NCBI GenBank assembly: GCA_049241565.1 | Contig: JBMLQL010000030.1 | Location: 124,001 to 188,000 of the forward strand | DNA: 64,000 bases | Reading direction: 5' to 3' | Source of the DNA: DZBG01 sp049241565 | Lineage (GTDB): Bacteria > Bdellovibrionota > Bacteriovoracia > Bacteriovoracales > Bacteriovoracaceae | Program-made: the position numbers and the translations under genes | In this document: one piece after another, positions 52,529 to 61,838 of the stretch | How positions within the stretch are numbered: position 1 is the first letter of the stretch | How the letters are laid out: the number at the start of each line of letters is the position of its first letter | The notes under the pieces: generated by a model | Databases searched by the model: none | What the model saw: the letters and a program-made list of their open reading frames with translations, nothing else | What the model was told of the DNA's origin: nothing

Positions 52529-53938
52529 TTAAGTTATATCGAACAAGGACTCCAATTGTAAAGAGCGGCTTCCCTTCACAAAATGATAGTTGTATTGAGA
52601 GAGGATTTTCTCTCTGTATTTAGGCTTAAATTCAAGAGAACTTGCTGCTAAATCCGCTCCTGATCCATAGCCTTTGAGATAATCTTGAGCAAATCGGCCC
52701 ACAAAACAGACATGAGCAAAGCCTAACTCCCTTAAAAAACGACCAACTTCTTCATGATACACTGGGCCATTGTCTCCCAATTCATTCATATCACCTAAAA
52801 CTACATAAGAAGCATCCGGGCCAAGTTTTTTCTGGGCCAAACTCTCTTTAAATCCCTCTAAAGCAGCTTTCATTGAAGAAGGGTTCGCATTATAGGCATC
52901 GAGATATATTTTGGACTTTTGCACATTAATCCACTGAGAGCGGTTTTTTGTAGGAGTAAACTCACTGGCCACTTTTTCAAACTTCGATTTTTGCTTTGGA
53001 AAAATCTGAGATGCAATAAAAACAGTCGTGATCAAATTTAAGAAATTATGACGGCCTGTAATATTTTTATTACTCACTTTATAGGTTTTGCCTTGATACT
53101 TTAGCGTGGCCGATCCTTTACCATAGTGAATAATAGCTTCGGCCTTAGGTGAGCTTCCGTAACGAATTGATCCTTGAGTTGATGAAAATGTCTTTAAGAA
53201 CTGATCATCTTCGTTAATCAGGTAAAAGCCCTTCCCATTTGTTTGATCTTTGACCGCATGATAAAGATAACCTTCTTCTTCAAAGACCGCTTGCTCAGTT
53301 CCAAAGAATTCTAAGTGAGTGGCCCCGATATTTGTTGTTAGGCCTGCATTGGGAGCAGCGATATCACACAAGACTTTAATCTCACCGGGGTGATTACTTC
53401 CTAACTCCAAGACAACAAACTTTGTCATGATATTAATATTTAAAAGAGTCAGTGGCACACCAAGATGATTATTATTGTTTTTTTCCGTGGCCACAATCTC
53501 GCCTGGAAAAACTTTTTCCATAATAAATGACAGCATCTCTTTATGTGTTGTTTTTCCGTTAGAGCCAGAAATGGCAAAAAGAACATGTTGGGGATTTTGT
53601 GACTGCCATTCAGTCGCATGATAATGAGTGAGCTCCTGAAGAAAATCAACACTATCTGTAACAGCAATAAAATCAACTAAAGGATATTGCTCTGAAAGAG
53701 AAGCTACCTTCTTTTTATTCTCAGAACTCTCTTGATAGACAATAAGTTCACACCCTTGCTCTAATAAAGGGGAAATAAGATCCAGCACATTCACTTTTGC
53801 ACCAGGAATAGCGACAAAAGCTCCGGGATATTTAAACTTTCTTGTATCAGTGTAAAAATTTAATCTTTTGTCTTCGACGAAAACTAAATTCTTATTAAGA
53901 ACTGAAGGGCAAAGCTCGATGTTTGATAATAAAATCAT
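52529..53938 (-). CDS. murF: UDP-MurNAc-tripeptide:D-Ala-D-Ala ligase MurF
   Basis: The 469-residue protein has the Mur ligase ATP site AISGSNGKTT, the ELGSNHPGEI segment, ITNIGATHLEFFG-type motif (TTNIGATHLEF) and DAYNANPSSMKAAL. It adds D-Ala-D-Ala to the tripeptide precursor. It lies 9 nt after murE. No ddl gene is in the window, so the dipeptide ligase is encoded elsewhere. Confidence 0.94.
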   Translation of the reverse strand: MILLSNIELCPSVLNKNLVFVEDKRLNFYTDTRKFKYPGAFVAIPGAKVNVLDLISPLLEQGCELIVYQESSENKKKVASLSEQYPLVDFIAVTDSVDFLQELTHYHATEWQSQNPQHVLFAISGSNGKTTHKEMLSFIMEKVFPGEIVATEKNNNNHLGVPLTLLNINIMTKFVVLELGSNHPGEIKVLCDIAAPNAGLTTNIGATHLEFFGTEQAVFEEEGYLYHAVKDQTNGKGFYLINEDDQFLKTFSSTQGSIRYGSSPKAEAIIHYGKGSATLKYQGKTYKVSNKNITGRHNFLNLITTVFIASQIFPKQKSKFEKVASEFTPTKNRSQWINVQKSKIYLDAYNANPSSMKAALEGFKESLAQKKLGPDASYVVLGDMNELGDNGPVYHEEVGRFLRELGFAHVCFVGRFAQDYLKGYGSGADLAASSLEFKPKYREKILSQYNYHFVKGSRSLQLESLFDIT

Positions 53939-53947
53939 AATACTTCT

Positions 53948-55315
53948 CTATTTTAAAAATTTTTCTACTTCTTGAATATCTGAATAAGGGTGTTTGACAC
54001 CATTGATGAGAATATAATCTTCATGACCTTTGCCAGCTAAAAGAAGAACTTCATTGGTCGTTAGCTCACTAAAAGCCTTCTTAACAGCTGCAGGTCTTTC
54101 AGTGATCTTCTCAAAAGAATTTTTACTCATCCCTGTCACCACATCTGCGATAATTTGATCTGGATTCTCTGATCTTGGATTATCAGAAGTGACATAAATA
54201 TAGTCTGCGTATTTCTCCACTGCCTGGGCCATGAGAGGACGCTTTCGACGATCACGATCTCCGCCACATCCAAAAAGAACTTTGAGTTTATGAGTTGGAA
54301 ATGAGTCTTTTATTCCTTGGCAAATGTTCTCAAGAGCATCTGGTGTATGAGCAAAGTCTACAACGATATAATTTGTTTTATAGTTTCTAATATAAAAGCG
54401 ACCATCAGGCGCTTCTAAAGATTCTAAATTCCAATAATGCTCACCAAAAACATCTTGAATGACATTTAATGCAACTTCTAAATTTTCTCGGTTGAACTTA
54501 GTTGAGAAAAACAAGGGTAGTTTCTGAGTAAGTTTTTTAGCTTTTTTTGTTTGAGAAAATCGCGGAGAAAGCTTGTTCCAAAGATCCATTTGATTCTCAG
54601 GAATATATAAGTGAGCATGAGGCTTAAGATGACTGAATATCTTACATTTAGCTTCAAAGTACTCTTCCATCGTTTGATGATAATCAAGATGGTCTTGAGA
54701 AAAACTTGGCCATCCAGCAGCGACAAACTCAATGCTATAAACTCTTTCCTGAGAAAGAGCATGTGAGCTTACCTCCATCACACAAAAATCTTTATGAATT
54801 CCGTACTGATGAATATATTTTCGAAGATCAATAAATGAAGGAGAAGTCAGGCCAAAGTCATCAAGAGTTTTTCCTTTTTCGCGTACACCTAGTGTTCCAA
54901 TGCTGATTCCCTTTTTTCCACATTGCTCACCTAATTGAAGTATAAGATCAGTAGTAGTCGTTTTTCCATTCGTCCCTGTCACGCCAATAAATTTTAATTC
55001 TTTGGAAATAGGATAGAAAAAATCAGCAAGTTTTTTCTGAAATGATGGCCAAAGCGATTCATTAATCAAAATAGCTTTTGGTGGCAGCCCTTTTTGTGGA
55101 GTTTTATTGATAATTAACAGGCCATAGTTAGCCGCTCCAACTCTCTCCCAAAAAAGATTTTCACCTTGCTCACTTTCAGAGATTTTATAAAAAAGAATTG
55201 TTCCAGATGTTGAAGTTTGAGTTTTCCAATCTAGACCACTAAACTCTTCCGGACATTCTGGAAGAGCTTCAAAGTTTAAACCTAGAATTGTTGAAAGAGT
55301 GAGTTTACTCAACAT
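53948..55315 (-). CDS. murE: UDP-MurNAc-dipeptide:diaminopimelate ligase MurE
   Basis: The 455-residue protein has GVTGTNGKTTTT, the MEVSSHAL motif, and DNPRSENP in the C-terminal domain. The DNPR-type motif is the one that reads meso-diaminopimelate, so the wall peptide should be of the mDAP type. The start overlaps the ftsI stop by 11 nt. It is a few residues shorter than E. coli MurE. Confidence 0.94.
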   Translation of the reverse strand: MLSKLTLSTILGLNFEALPECPEEFSGLDWKTQTSTSGTILFYKISESEQGENLFWERVGAANYGLLIINKTPQKGLPPKAILINESLWPSFQKKLADFFYPISKELKFIGVTGTNGKTTTTDLILQLGEQCGKKGISIGTLGVREKGKTLDDFGLTSPSFIDLRKYIHQYGIHKDFCVMEVSSHALSQERVYSIEFVAAGWPSFSQDHLDYHQTMEEYFEAKCKIFSHLKPHAHLYIPENQMDLWNKLSPRFSQTKKAKKLTQKLPLFFSTKFNRENLEVALNVIQDVFGEHYWNLESLEAPDGRFYIRNYKTNYIVVDFAHTPDALENICQGIKDSFPTHKLKVLFGCGGDRDRRKRPLMAQAVEKYADYIYVTSDNPRSENPDQIIADVVTGMSKNSFEKITERPAAVKKAFSELTTNEVLLLAGKGHEDYILINGVKHPYSDIQEVEKFLK

Positions 55316-57221
55316 ATGAAGGAGCCTCGAAATAGAGTTTTACAGTAAGCTCAGAGTTTAATGTTGTACCAGGTTCAATCGATTGTTTTTTTACAATTCC
55401 GAAACCATACATTTCAACTTTAAGCTGACGTTTTTCTGCTAATTCTAAGGCCGATGATTTATCCATTCCAAGAAAGCTAGGCGTCTCCGTAGCTGAAAAT
55501 TTGGCCCGCGATGACATCTGGATTGAAACTTCATCTAAGTTTTTTTGATTCGATTTTTCGTTGTACTGAGCAAATTGAGCAAAATCTTTTTTCTTATAAA
55601 GAATATACTGAGTGATTTTTCTAAAAATGGGAGCAGCAACAACTCCACCGTAATAGCCATTTTTAGTTGGAGCTTCAACATAGGCCATGACCACAAAACG
55701 ACGATTCACGTTGACCGGGAAACCTACAAAGCTCGCAATATAACCTTCGTATCCACCTTTAGGAGAAACTCTTTGCGCCGTACCCGTTTTCCCTGCAATT
55801 TCATAATGCGGAATAAGGGCTGACTTACCTGTTCCTTCGTGAACTGCGCCAATAAGCATTTTAGTAACTGCATCGGCAGTATTTTTTGAAACAACTCTAT
55901 TTTCTTCTTTCAGCTGAGATTCATCTGTCTTGAGAAGTGTAGGTTTAATAAGATAACCACCATTAGCAAGAGCAGCGTAAGATCTCATCATCTGGAGTGC
56001 AGTTGTAGCGACACCTTGGCCAAAACTAATATTACTTAAAGTAAGAGGCTTCACTTTACTTTTATCGTTGTAAGAAAGAATCCCTTTTGATTCTCCTCTC
56101 ACTTCAATGCCCGTTTTTTCTCCAAAATGAAATTTTTTCAATGTCTCATAAAACTTTGGATACTTTAAAGCAAAAGCTACTTTTGTCGTTCCGACATTCG
56201 ATGAGTATTTAAGAATTTCAGAAGTTGTCAGCCACTCAAATTTTTCATGTGTTTCAGCTTCTGAGATCCAGTGATTCTGAACTTTCATTTTTCCATACTC
56301 ACAAAAAAACTTTGTATCAGGTGTGGCCACTTTATGCTCAAGGGCAGAAGCAATTGTAATGGCCTTAAAACTAGAACCAGGCTCAAAGGGGTCTGTCACA
56401 AAGGCAAGCTTTCTTGATTCAAGTGAGTATTTGCTCACTTCATTTGGATCATAAGTTGGGTAATTGGCAATTGCAATAATCTCACCCGTTTCAACATCCA
56501 TGACTCCGGCACCACCACGAAGTGCCTGATGATGATCAACGGCCTCTTTCAAATAACTTTCCAGTGCCCCTTGAACATCTTTATCAACGGCAAGAACAAG
56601 GTCATCTACTTTTAGATTAGAAACTTGTGTTTCATATTTTACCGGTCTGCCTTTAGCATCATGAAGATACTTTGATACCTGAGGCTCACCTTGAAGCTCT
56701 TTATTTAAACTGAACTCCACTCCGGCAAGACCCGTGTTATCCATCCCCACAAAGCCAAGTGACTGTGCCATCAATTCATGATTTGGATAAACACGTTGAG
56801 AATGGGCCTCAACAAAGACATGCTCTAATTTTTTTATTTTCTTAAGCTGAGTTTCATCAAGCTTAATTTTGCGTGCGAGCCAAGTGTATTTATTTCTTTT
56901 GGCCACGGCATTTTTGAGTTTGTTGTAGCCAAGCTCAGGAACTAAATTCGAAAGCTTTTTAAGTTCATTATAATAATTTTGGTTTTTATTTTTAGGAATA
57001 GTGAAGACATTATACACGTGTGTATTAATCGCTAGTGGATTGCCATTGCGGTCAACGATATTCCCACGATTAGGATATTCTTTAACCTCGCGGACAAACT
57101 GGCTTTTAGCATAAGCAAGAAGCTTGGCCTTATTCACCACTTGGATATAGAAAGCCTTACTTACAACAAGTGTAAATAAAAAGCAGAATACAAAAAAACT
57201 AACAACAATACGATTTTTCAC
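55305..57221 (-). CDS. ftsI: Septal transpeptidase FtsI (PBP3) with C-terminal PASTA domain
   Basis: The 638-residue protein has an N-terminal membrane helix (about residues 7-25), the class B PBP dimerisation region (EYPNRGNIVDRNG), the transpeptidase with SSFK (in EPGSSFKAI), SSN and KTGTAQ, and a C-terminal PASTA repeat of about 65 residues. It crosslinks septal wall with FtsW. A PASTA domain on FtsI is not found in E. coli but occurs in deltaproteobacterial-type lineages and Gram-positives. Confidence 0.94.
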   Translation of the reverse strand: MKNRIVVSFFVFCFLFTLVVSKAFYIQVVNKAKLLAYAKSQFVREVKEYPNRGNIVDRNGNPLAINTHVYNVFTIPKNKNQNYYNELKKLSNLVPELGYNKLKNAVAKRNKYTWLARKIKLDETQLKKIKKLEHVFVEAHSQRVYPNHELMAQSLGFVGMDNTGLAGVEFSLNKELQGEPQVSKYLHDAKGRPVKYETQVSNLKVDDLVLAVDKDVQGALESYLKEAVDHHQALRGGAGVMDVETGEIIAIANYPTYDPNEVSKYSLESRKLAFVTDPFEPGSSFKAITIASALEHKVATPDTKFFCEYGKMKVQNHWISEAETHEKFEWLTTSEILKYSSNVGTTKVAFALKYPKFYETLKKFHFGEKTGIEVRGESKGILSYNDKSKVKPLTLSNISFGQGVATTALQMMRSYAALANGGYLIKPTLLKTDESQLKEENRVVSKNTADAVTKMLIGAVHEGTGKSALIPHYEIAGKTGTAQRVSPKGGYEGYIASFVGFPVNVNRRFVVMAYVEAPTKNGYYGGVVAAPIFRKITQYILYKKKDFAQFAQYNEKSNQKNLDEVSIQMSSRAKFSATETPSFLGMDKSSALELAEKRQLKVEMYGFGIVKKQSIEPGTTLNSELTVKLYFEAPSYVE

Positions 57222-57251
57222 AATTCACCATTATAGAGTAGTTAGTCAGGT

Positions 57252-57569
57252 TTAAGGAATAAAAATGATTTGTTCTGGGCCCGGTTCTTTTAAATCATAA
57301 GTCACAGCGAACTCACGAAGCTTTTGAACTGACATTTCTCGCGCTCTTTGAGCACGAAGTTCCTTATTATGAATAACGGCACGATCAATATCGCTATTAA
57401 TCTGGTTGAACTGGTAAGCCTGCTCAATCCCTTTCATACGAAAGGCAACGAAAAGAACTGCTAGAATAGTGAAGCTTAAAGTAAAGGGAAGTGCTTTAGG
57501 ATTAAAAAGAAATTGTAGTAACCGATTGTTAAATTCAAGGCTTTTGCCTTTCTTTCTCAGTGCCATCAA
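57252..57569 (-). CDS. ftsL: FtsL-like division protein
   Basis: The 105-residue protein has a basic N-terminal tail, one membrane helix (about residues 33-48) and a short coiled coil outside, as FtsL does. It lies between rsmH and ftsI, which is the standard place. Sequence identity in FtsL is always low, so the call rests on topology and context. It should join FtsQ and FtsB in activating FtsW-FtsI. Confidence 0.8.
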   Translation of the reverse strand: MMALRKKGKSLEFNNRLLQFLFNPKALPFTLSFTILAVLFVAFRMKGIEQAYQFNQINSDIDRAVIHNKELRAQRAREMSVQKLREFAVTYDLKEPGPEQIIFIP

Positions 57570-57583
57570 CCCTCCATAGTTGA

Positions 57584-58510
57584 TCAGATTCGCTGAAGGA
57601 GCCTTAGCTTCGCACTTCTTGAGCGTGAGTTCTCTGATAATTCCTCTTCTGACGCCGTCATTGGCCTCTTTGTTAAAATTTTAACAGGAATTTCATTAAT
57701 CTCCATCAGTTCTTTGAAAGTTTTTTTAGCAATTCGATCTTCTAGCGAATGAAAGCTAATCACGGCCATCACTCCACCAGGTGCGAGGAGAGGCAACAAT
57801 TTTGGTAAGGTATTTTCTAAGACTCGAAGTTCATCATTCACGGCGATTCTTAAGGCCTGAAAAGTTCTTGTCGCCGGATGAATTCCCTTATGACGTTGGT
57901 GGGCCGGATAGGCCCGAAAACAAATCTCTTCAATCTGCCCAGTGGTTGCTATTTTTTCTTTTGCCCGAAGTTCGCAAATCCAAGCCGCAATCTTGCGAGA
58001 AAGTCTCTCTTCGCCATAGTTAAAAATGATATCAGCAATCTCGGTTTCAGAGAGAGTATTGAGTAAATCTGCTGCGGTTGGGATGGAGTCATCGCCATAA
58101 TTCATTCGCATATCAAGGGGAGCATCGGCCCTAAAACTAAAACCACGATCCATTTTATCAAATTGATGGGACGAAACCCCGAGATCCATCAGAATCCCAG
58201 CAAACTTTCCTTCCATTTTGTTTTCAGCACACCAATCTGGGAATTGATGAAAGTTCATGGCCAGAAGGTGGACCTTATTCTGGAGATTTTTACTCTGGAT
58301 ATTAGCGTAACCATTTTTGAGCGCGTCTGGGTCTTGATCGGTAGAATAAACTGTAGAACCACTTACCTGCCCCGACAGCGCAAAAGTATGTCCGCCGGCC
58401 CCAAAGGTAAGGTCAGCAAAAATAAGAGAGCCTGAATCCCTAGAGCCAAGCTCTAAAGCATCCAAGCATTCTTTTAACATAACAGAATAGTGCGCTAAGT
58501 ATTCAGACAT
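57584..58510 (-). CDS. rsmH: 16S rRNA m4C1402 methyltransferase RsmH (MraW)
   Basis: The 308-residue protein has the RsmH signatures HYSVMLKECLDAL at the start, FADLTFGAGGHT for SAM binding, LMDLGVSSHQFD, DMRMNY and VISFHSLEDR. It N4-methylates C1402 of 16S rRNA. It opens the dcw cluster; mraZ, the usual first gene, is absent. Its ATG overlaps the mtnP stop (TAATG), so the cluster is joined to upstream genes. Confidence 0.95.
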   Translation of the reverse strand: MSEYLAHYSVMLKECLDALELGSRDSGSLIFADLTFGAGGHTFALSGQVSGSTVYSTDQDPDALKNGYANIQSKNLQNKVHLLAMNFHQFPDWCAENKMEGKFAGILMDLGVSSHQFDKMDRGFSFRADAPLDMRMNYGDDSIPTAADLLNTLSETEIADIIFNYGEERLSRKIAAWICELRAKEKIATTGQIEEICFRAYPAHQRHKGIHPATRTFQALRIAVNDELRVLENTLPKLLPLLAPGGVMAVISFHSLEDRIAKKTFKELMEINEIPVKILTKRPMTASEEELSENSRSRSAKLRLLQRI

Positions 58511-59355
58511 TATTTGAGAACGACTTCTAAAATCGCCTTGTGATGATCATTTAAGAGTTTTTGATCAGTCATGACCGCATATTTATTCTCAGCTTCAAAC
58601 TTCACTGGATTTTTAACCAAATCAGGGATCGCTTTAACAATAAAGCGTTGAACTGAAATATAATTTGATTTCATCACATCCATGATTTCTTGAACTGTAC
58701 AGTGCTCTTCTTTCCAACAGTCATAGTCAGTCACCATTGCTACTGTTGAATAGGCCATTCCAGCTTCTTTAGCGAGATAAGCTTCTGGTACGTTAGTCAT
58801 ACCAATGACTGAAGCACCAAAGCTGCGATAAATTTGTGATTCTGCTTTTGTTGAAAACTGTGGGCCCTCAATACAGACATAGGTTCCACCAAGATGAGTG
58901 ATGATGTCTGCGTCTTTGCAGTGCTTATAGAGACGTTCTTGAAGAGATTTTTCAACAGGATTAGCTGTTGAAACATGTCCCACCATTCCTTCATCAAAAA
59001 AAGTTCTTTTACGTTGTCCTTTCGTCCAGTCGATAAACTGATCTACAACAACAAAATTCTTAGGAGCATACTGCTCCTGAAGAGAACCTACAGCTGAAAT
59101 ACTAAGGATGGTATCTGCTCCAAGTTTTTTAAGAGCAAAAATATTAGCGCGGTAGTTAACTTCAGTTGGAGTAAAGTGATGGCCATGGCCATGACGAGGA
59201 AGGAAATAAAACTCATTTCCATCAACTTCACAAACCATAATATCAGCACTTGGATTTCCAAAAGGAGTTTCAACCTTGATACTCTCTTTGACCTTAATAG
59301 CATCTAATTTATAGATTCCACTTCCACCAATAACTGCAACTTTAATTTTGCTCAT
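58510..59355 (-). CDS. mtnP: S-methyl-5'-thioadenosine phosphorylase
   Basis: The 281-residue protein has the MTAP family motifs GGSGIYKL, PRHGHGH, SAVGSLQE, EGPQFSTKAE, GMTNVPEA and VTDYDCW. It cleaves methylthioadenosine, a by-product of polyamine synthesis, to adenine and a sugar phosphate for methionine salvage. A related purine-nucleoside phosphorylase is the alternative, but the DYDCW end favours MTAP. It is translationally coupled to rsmH. Confidence 0.88.
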   Translation of the reverse strand: MSKIKVAVIGGSGIYKLDAIKVKESIKVETPFGNPSADIMVCEVDGNEFYFLPRHGHGHHFTPTEVNYRANIFALKKLGADTILSISAVGSLQEQYAPKNFVVVDQFIDWTKGQRKRTFFDEGMVGHVSTANPVEKSLQERLYKHCKDADIITHLGGTYVCIEGPQFSTKAESQIYRSFGASVIGMTNVPEAYLAKEAGMAYSTVAMVTDYDCWKEEHCTVQEIMDVMKSNYISVQRFIVKAIPDLVKNPVKFEAENKYAVMTDQKLLNDHHKAILEVVLK

Positions 59356-59372
59356 AAAATATTCTCTAAAAA

Positions 59373-59816
59373 TTAACGGGCAAACATTCCCGTTAGATCA
59401 ATTGTTTTTCCAAGTGATTTCGACTGACGGCCGAAGAAATTACTTGATTCATCTTTCTCAGATTCTTCCTTACAAAGAATACACATCTCTGCCGTTGGAC
59501 GAGCGAGAAGACGCTCAAAACGAATCGGACCAGCACATTCCTGGCAAAGACCATATTCATCTTTTTCAAATTTCTTTAACGCTTTCTCAATCTTTTTTGC
59601 ATAAATCACTTCACGGTTACGGAAGCGAAGTTGATGAGATGATTCATAATCATTCATCGCTGCATCTACTTCATCGGCATTGTCTTTATTGTTTAATCCT
59701 AAATCATCAATTTTCACGTTCATTGTAAAAACTAAACTTTTCTTCTCCTCCAGCAATTTTGCTTTCAATGTGTCCAGTTGCTTTGGCGTGAGCGGCTTAG
59801 CCGAATGAGATGACAT
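59373..59816 (-). CDS. dksA: DksA/TraR-family zinc-finger regulator
   Basis: The 147-residue protein has a helical coiled-coil N-terminal part and the DksA zinc finger, four cysteines in CQECAGPI to MCILC (about residues 92-116), then a helical tail extension. DksA-type proteins bind the RNA-polymerase secondary channel and work with ppGpp. It lies 20 nt after mglA and 17 nt before mtnP, so it is inside the same run. Confidence 0.85.
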   Translation of the reverse strand: MSSHSAKPLTPKQLDTLKAKLLEEKKSLVFTMNVKIDDLGLNNKDNADEVDAAMNDYESSHQLRFRNREVIYAKKIEKALKKFEKDEYGLCQECAGPIRFERLLARPTAEMCILCKEESEKDESSNFFGRQSKSLGKTIDLTGMFAR

Positions 59817-59836
59817 ACCAATAACTCCTTTAAGGT

Positions 59837-60427
59837 CTATTCAAGTCCACCTTTAATATTTAACAACACAGCTTTAGAAATTTGTTTTAACGTTTCAAAA
59901 ACACCTATTCCGTTTGTCGCTACAGCTTCAAACGAAGGATACTTTTTCTTATTTAATTGAAACTGAAGGTCTTCCACCGGAACAATATTGGGGAGATCAC
60001 GCTTATTCCACTGCATGATGAGTGGTATTTTAGAAAGGTCATAACCTTGATCTAATAGATTTCTCTCTAGTCCTTGAAGACTTTCAATATTAGCTTCCAT
60101 TCTCTCAACTTGAGAATCGGCTACAAAAACGATTCCATCAACTCCACGAAGAATCAGCTTGCGAGAAGCTTCATAAAAAACTTGTCCAGGAACAGTGTAA
60201 AGATGAAAACGTGTTTTAAACCCACGAATCTCGCCGAGATCGAGTGGAAGAAAATCAAAGAACAATGTTCTTTCATTTTCTGTATTAAGCGTAATCATCT
60301 GACCTTTATTTCCAGCATTGGTCTTTTGATAGATATACTGAATATTTGTCGTCTTACCACCAAGGCCAGGGCCGTAGTATACGATCTTACAGTTAATTTC
60401 TTTCGTGTGATAATTCACAAATGACAT
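59837..60427 (-). CDS. mglA: MglA-like Ras-family GTPase
   Basis: The protein (196 residues from ATG 60427) has the MglA-type G1 PGLGGKTT, TVPGQVFYEASR as the switch-II region and NKRD for guanine binding. The start follows GGTGGAA; a longer reading from 60499 would overlap mglB by 71 nt and was rejected. MglA sets polarity and, in myxobacteria, gliding direction; in Bdellovibrio it is needed for prey invasion by pili. MglB, its usual GTPase-activating partner, is encoded next to it. Confidence 0.93.
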   Translation of the reverse strand: MSFVNYHTKEINCKIVYYGPGLGGKTTNIQYIYQKTNAGNKGQMITLNTENERTLFFDFLPLDLGEIRGFKTRFHLYTVPGQVFYEASRKLILRGVDGIVFVADSQVERMEANIESLQGLERNLLDQGYDLSKIPLIMQWNKRDLPNIVPVEDLQFQLNKKKYPSFEAVATNGIGVFETLKQISKAVLLNIKGGLE

Positions 60428-60428
60428 A

Positions 60429-60914
60429 CTAATTTCCACCCAATGAGAAAAGACGATCCATCTCTTCATCAGTGATATGATCAAATAAATAGCCCGCACG
60501 AGCAGCCGTTATTTTTGGCGCGGCTCTTTTTATTGTTTTAATTGTTAATAATTTTTTTGTTAACTCATCCTGAAGTTGAATCACTTGACGCTTCAAAAGA
60601 GCAGGATTCAAACTCTCATGATAAATAGCTCCTAAAAAATACAGACCACCTTGAAACTGAACAGGAACAATCATCACTCCTTGCGAAGAGGTGTCGAATC
60701 CTAATCTAAATTCCATTGGCCCAGAGCTCGCATCAATCATCTTCATGAGAGCCTCAGCTGCTTGCCATAGTCCACCAGAAAGAGCTCCTACGGCTTGCGT
60801 AGAAGAGTCTTGAGCAGAATCGTAAATAGAAATCCCATCATGGCGAACAAAGAATAAACGCGCACGAAGCACAGATTCTTTTTTCTGAATAAGAGGACGA
60901 ATTACATCTATCAT
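60429..60914 (-). CDS. mglB: Roadblock/LC7-domain protein, MglB-like
   Basis: The 161-residue protein has a Roadblock/LC7-type fold: SIYDSAQDSSTQAVGALSGGLWQAAEA near residue 30, beta strands around QGVMIVPV and YFLGAIYHE, then a helical C-terminal extension. It precedes mglA by 1 nt of spacing, the arrangement of MglB-MglA pairs in which MglB activates the GTPase. It is separated from recR by 1 nt. Confidence 0.8.
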   Translation of the reverse strand: MIDVIRPLIQKKESVLRARLFFVRHDGISIYDSAQDSSTQAVGALSGGLWQAAEALMKMIDASSGPMEFRLGFDTSSQGVMIVPVQFQGGLYFLGAIYHESLNPALLKRQVIQLQDELTKKLLTIKTIKRAAPKITAARAGYLFDHITDEEMDRLFSLGGN

Positions 60915-60915
60915 T

Positions 60916-61509
60916 CTAAAACTTTTTCCTGTTCTCTAAAGCTTTTGAAATGGTCATTGAGTCGAGATACTCAAGGCTTCCTCCAATAGGAACACCAAAA
61001 CCAATTCTTTCAACCTTCACACTTTCATCAATTAAACTTCTGATGTAAGCGCAGGTTGCATCTCCTTCAACCGAGGGATTAACTGCCAGAATAATTTCTG
61101 CAATTTCTCTTCGTTTGATTTTCTCTTCAAGTTCATCAAGTCTGAGCTGTTCAGGCCCAACACCAAGAAGAGGATTCAGTACACCGCCAAGAATATGGTA
61201 GAGTCCTTTAAACTGACCTGAGCGCTCAATCGCCATTAAGTCAGAGACGTTTTCCACGACACAAAGTGAGTGCTCTGATTGTCTATTTTCCGATGAGCAT
61301 ATATCGCAGATATCTTCGTTACAGAAAACACCACATTCCTTACAAAACCTTAAATCTTGTAAGTGAGTTAATGCATCTCCAACTTGCTGCAATTCTGATC
61401 CTCTCCAGCGCGTCATAGACATAACCATTCTGAACGCTGTCTTCTCTCCTACACCAGGGAGTTTTGTCAAGGCCTCAACTGCATTTTTTACGATATCTGG
61501 TAGCTGCAT
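60916..61509 (-). CDS. recR: Recombination mediator RecR
   Basis: The 197-residue protein has the helix-hairpin-helix LPGVGEKTA, a four-cysteine zinc finger (CKECGVFCNEDICDIC), and a Toprim domain with AVNPSVEGDATC. RecR loads RecA on SSB-coated DNA with RecF or RecO. The order dnaX-ebfC-recR is widespread and fits this call. Confidence 0.96.
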   Translation of the reverse strand: MQLPDIVKNAVEALTKLPGVGEKTAFRMVMSMTRWRGSELQQVGDALTHLQDLRFCKECGVFCNEDICDICSSENRQSEHSLCVVENVSDLMAIERSGQFKGLYHILGGVLNPLLGVGPEQLRLDELEEKIKRREIAEIILAVNPSVEGDATCAYIRSLIDESVKVERIGFGVPIGGSLEYLDSMTISKALENRKKF

Positions 61510-61516
61510 ATTTGCC

Positions 61517-61828
61517 TTAGAAAAGTCCTGGAATATTTAATCCACCAGTTACTTTTGACATCGCTTGAGAAACCATATCTTGTGATTGTTTCATCGCCTG
61601 ATTAACTGCTGTAAAAACAAGTTCTTCGAGTGTGGCCACATCATTAGGATCAACACATTCTTTATTGATAGAGACACTAAGAAGTTCTTGTTTACCATTA
61701 ACTTTTACTTTTACCATTCCACCACCAGCAGAAGCTTCAACTTCTCTCTCAGCAAGTTCATTTTGAAGCATGGCCATTTTCGCCTGCATTTGTTGAGCTT
61801 GTTTCATAAGATTACCGATGTTTGACAT
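61517..61828 (-). CDS. ebfC: YbaB/EbfC nucleoid-associated protein
   Basis: The 103-residue protein has the YbaB features: an N-terminal helix with Met/Gln repeats (LMKQAQQMQAKMAM), ASAGGGMVKVKVNGK and the C-terminal helix. It binds DNA as a dimer. It lies between dnaX and recR, 7 nt before recR, as in many bacteria. Confidence 0.95.
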   Translation of the reverse strand: MSNIGNLMKQAQQMQAKMAMLQNELAEREVEASAGGGMVKVKVNGKQELLSVSINKECVDPNDVATLEELVFTAVNQAMKQSQDMVSQAMSKVTGGLNIPGLF

Positions 61829-61838
61829 AAATCTCTCC

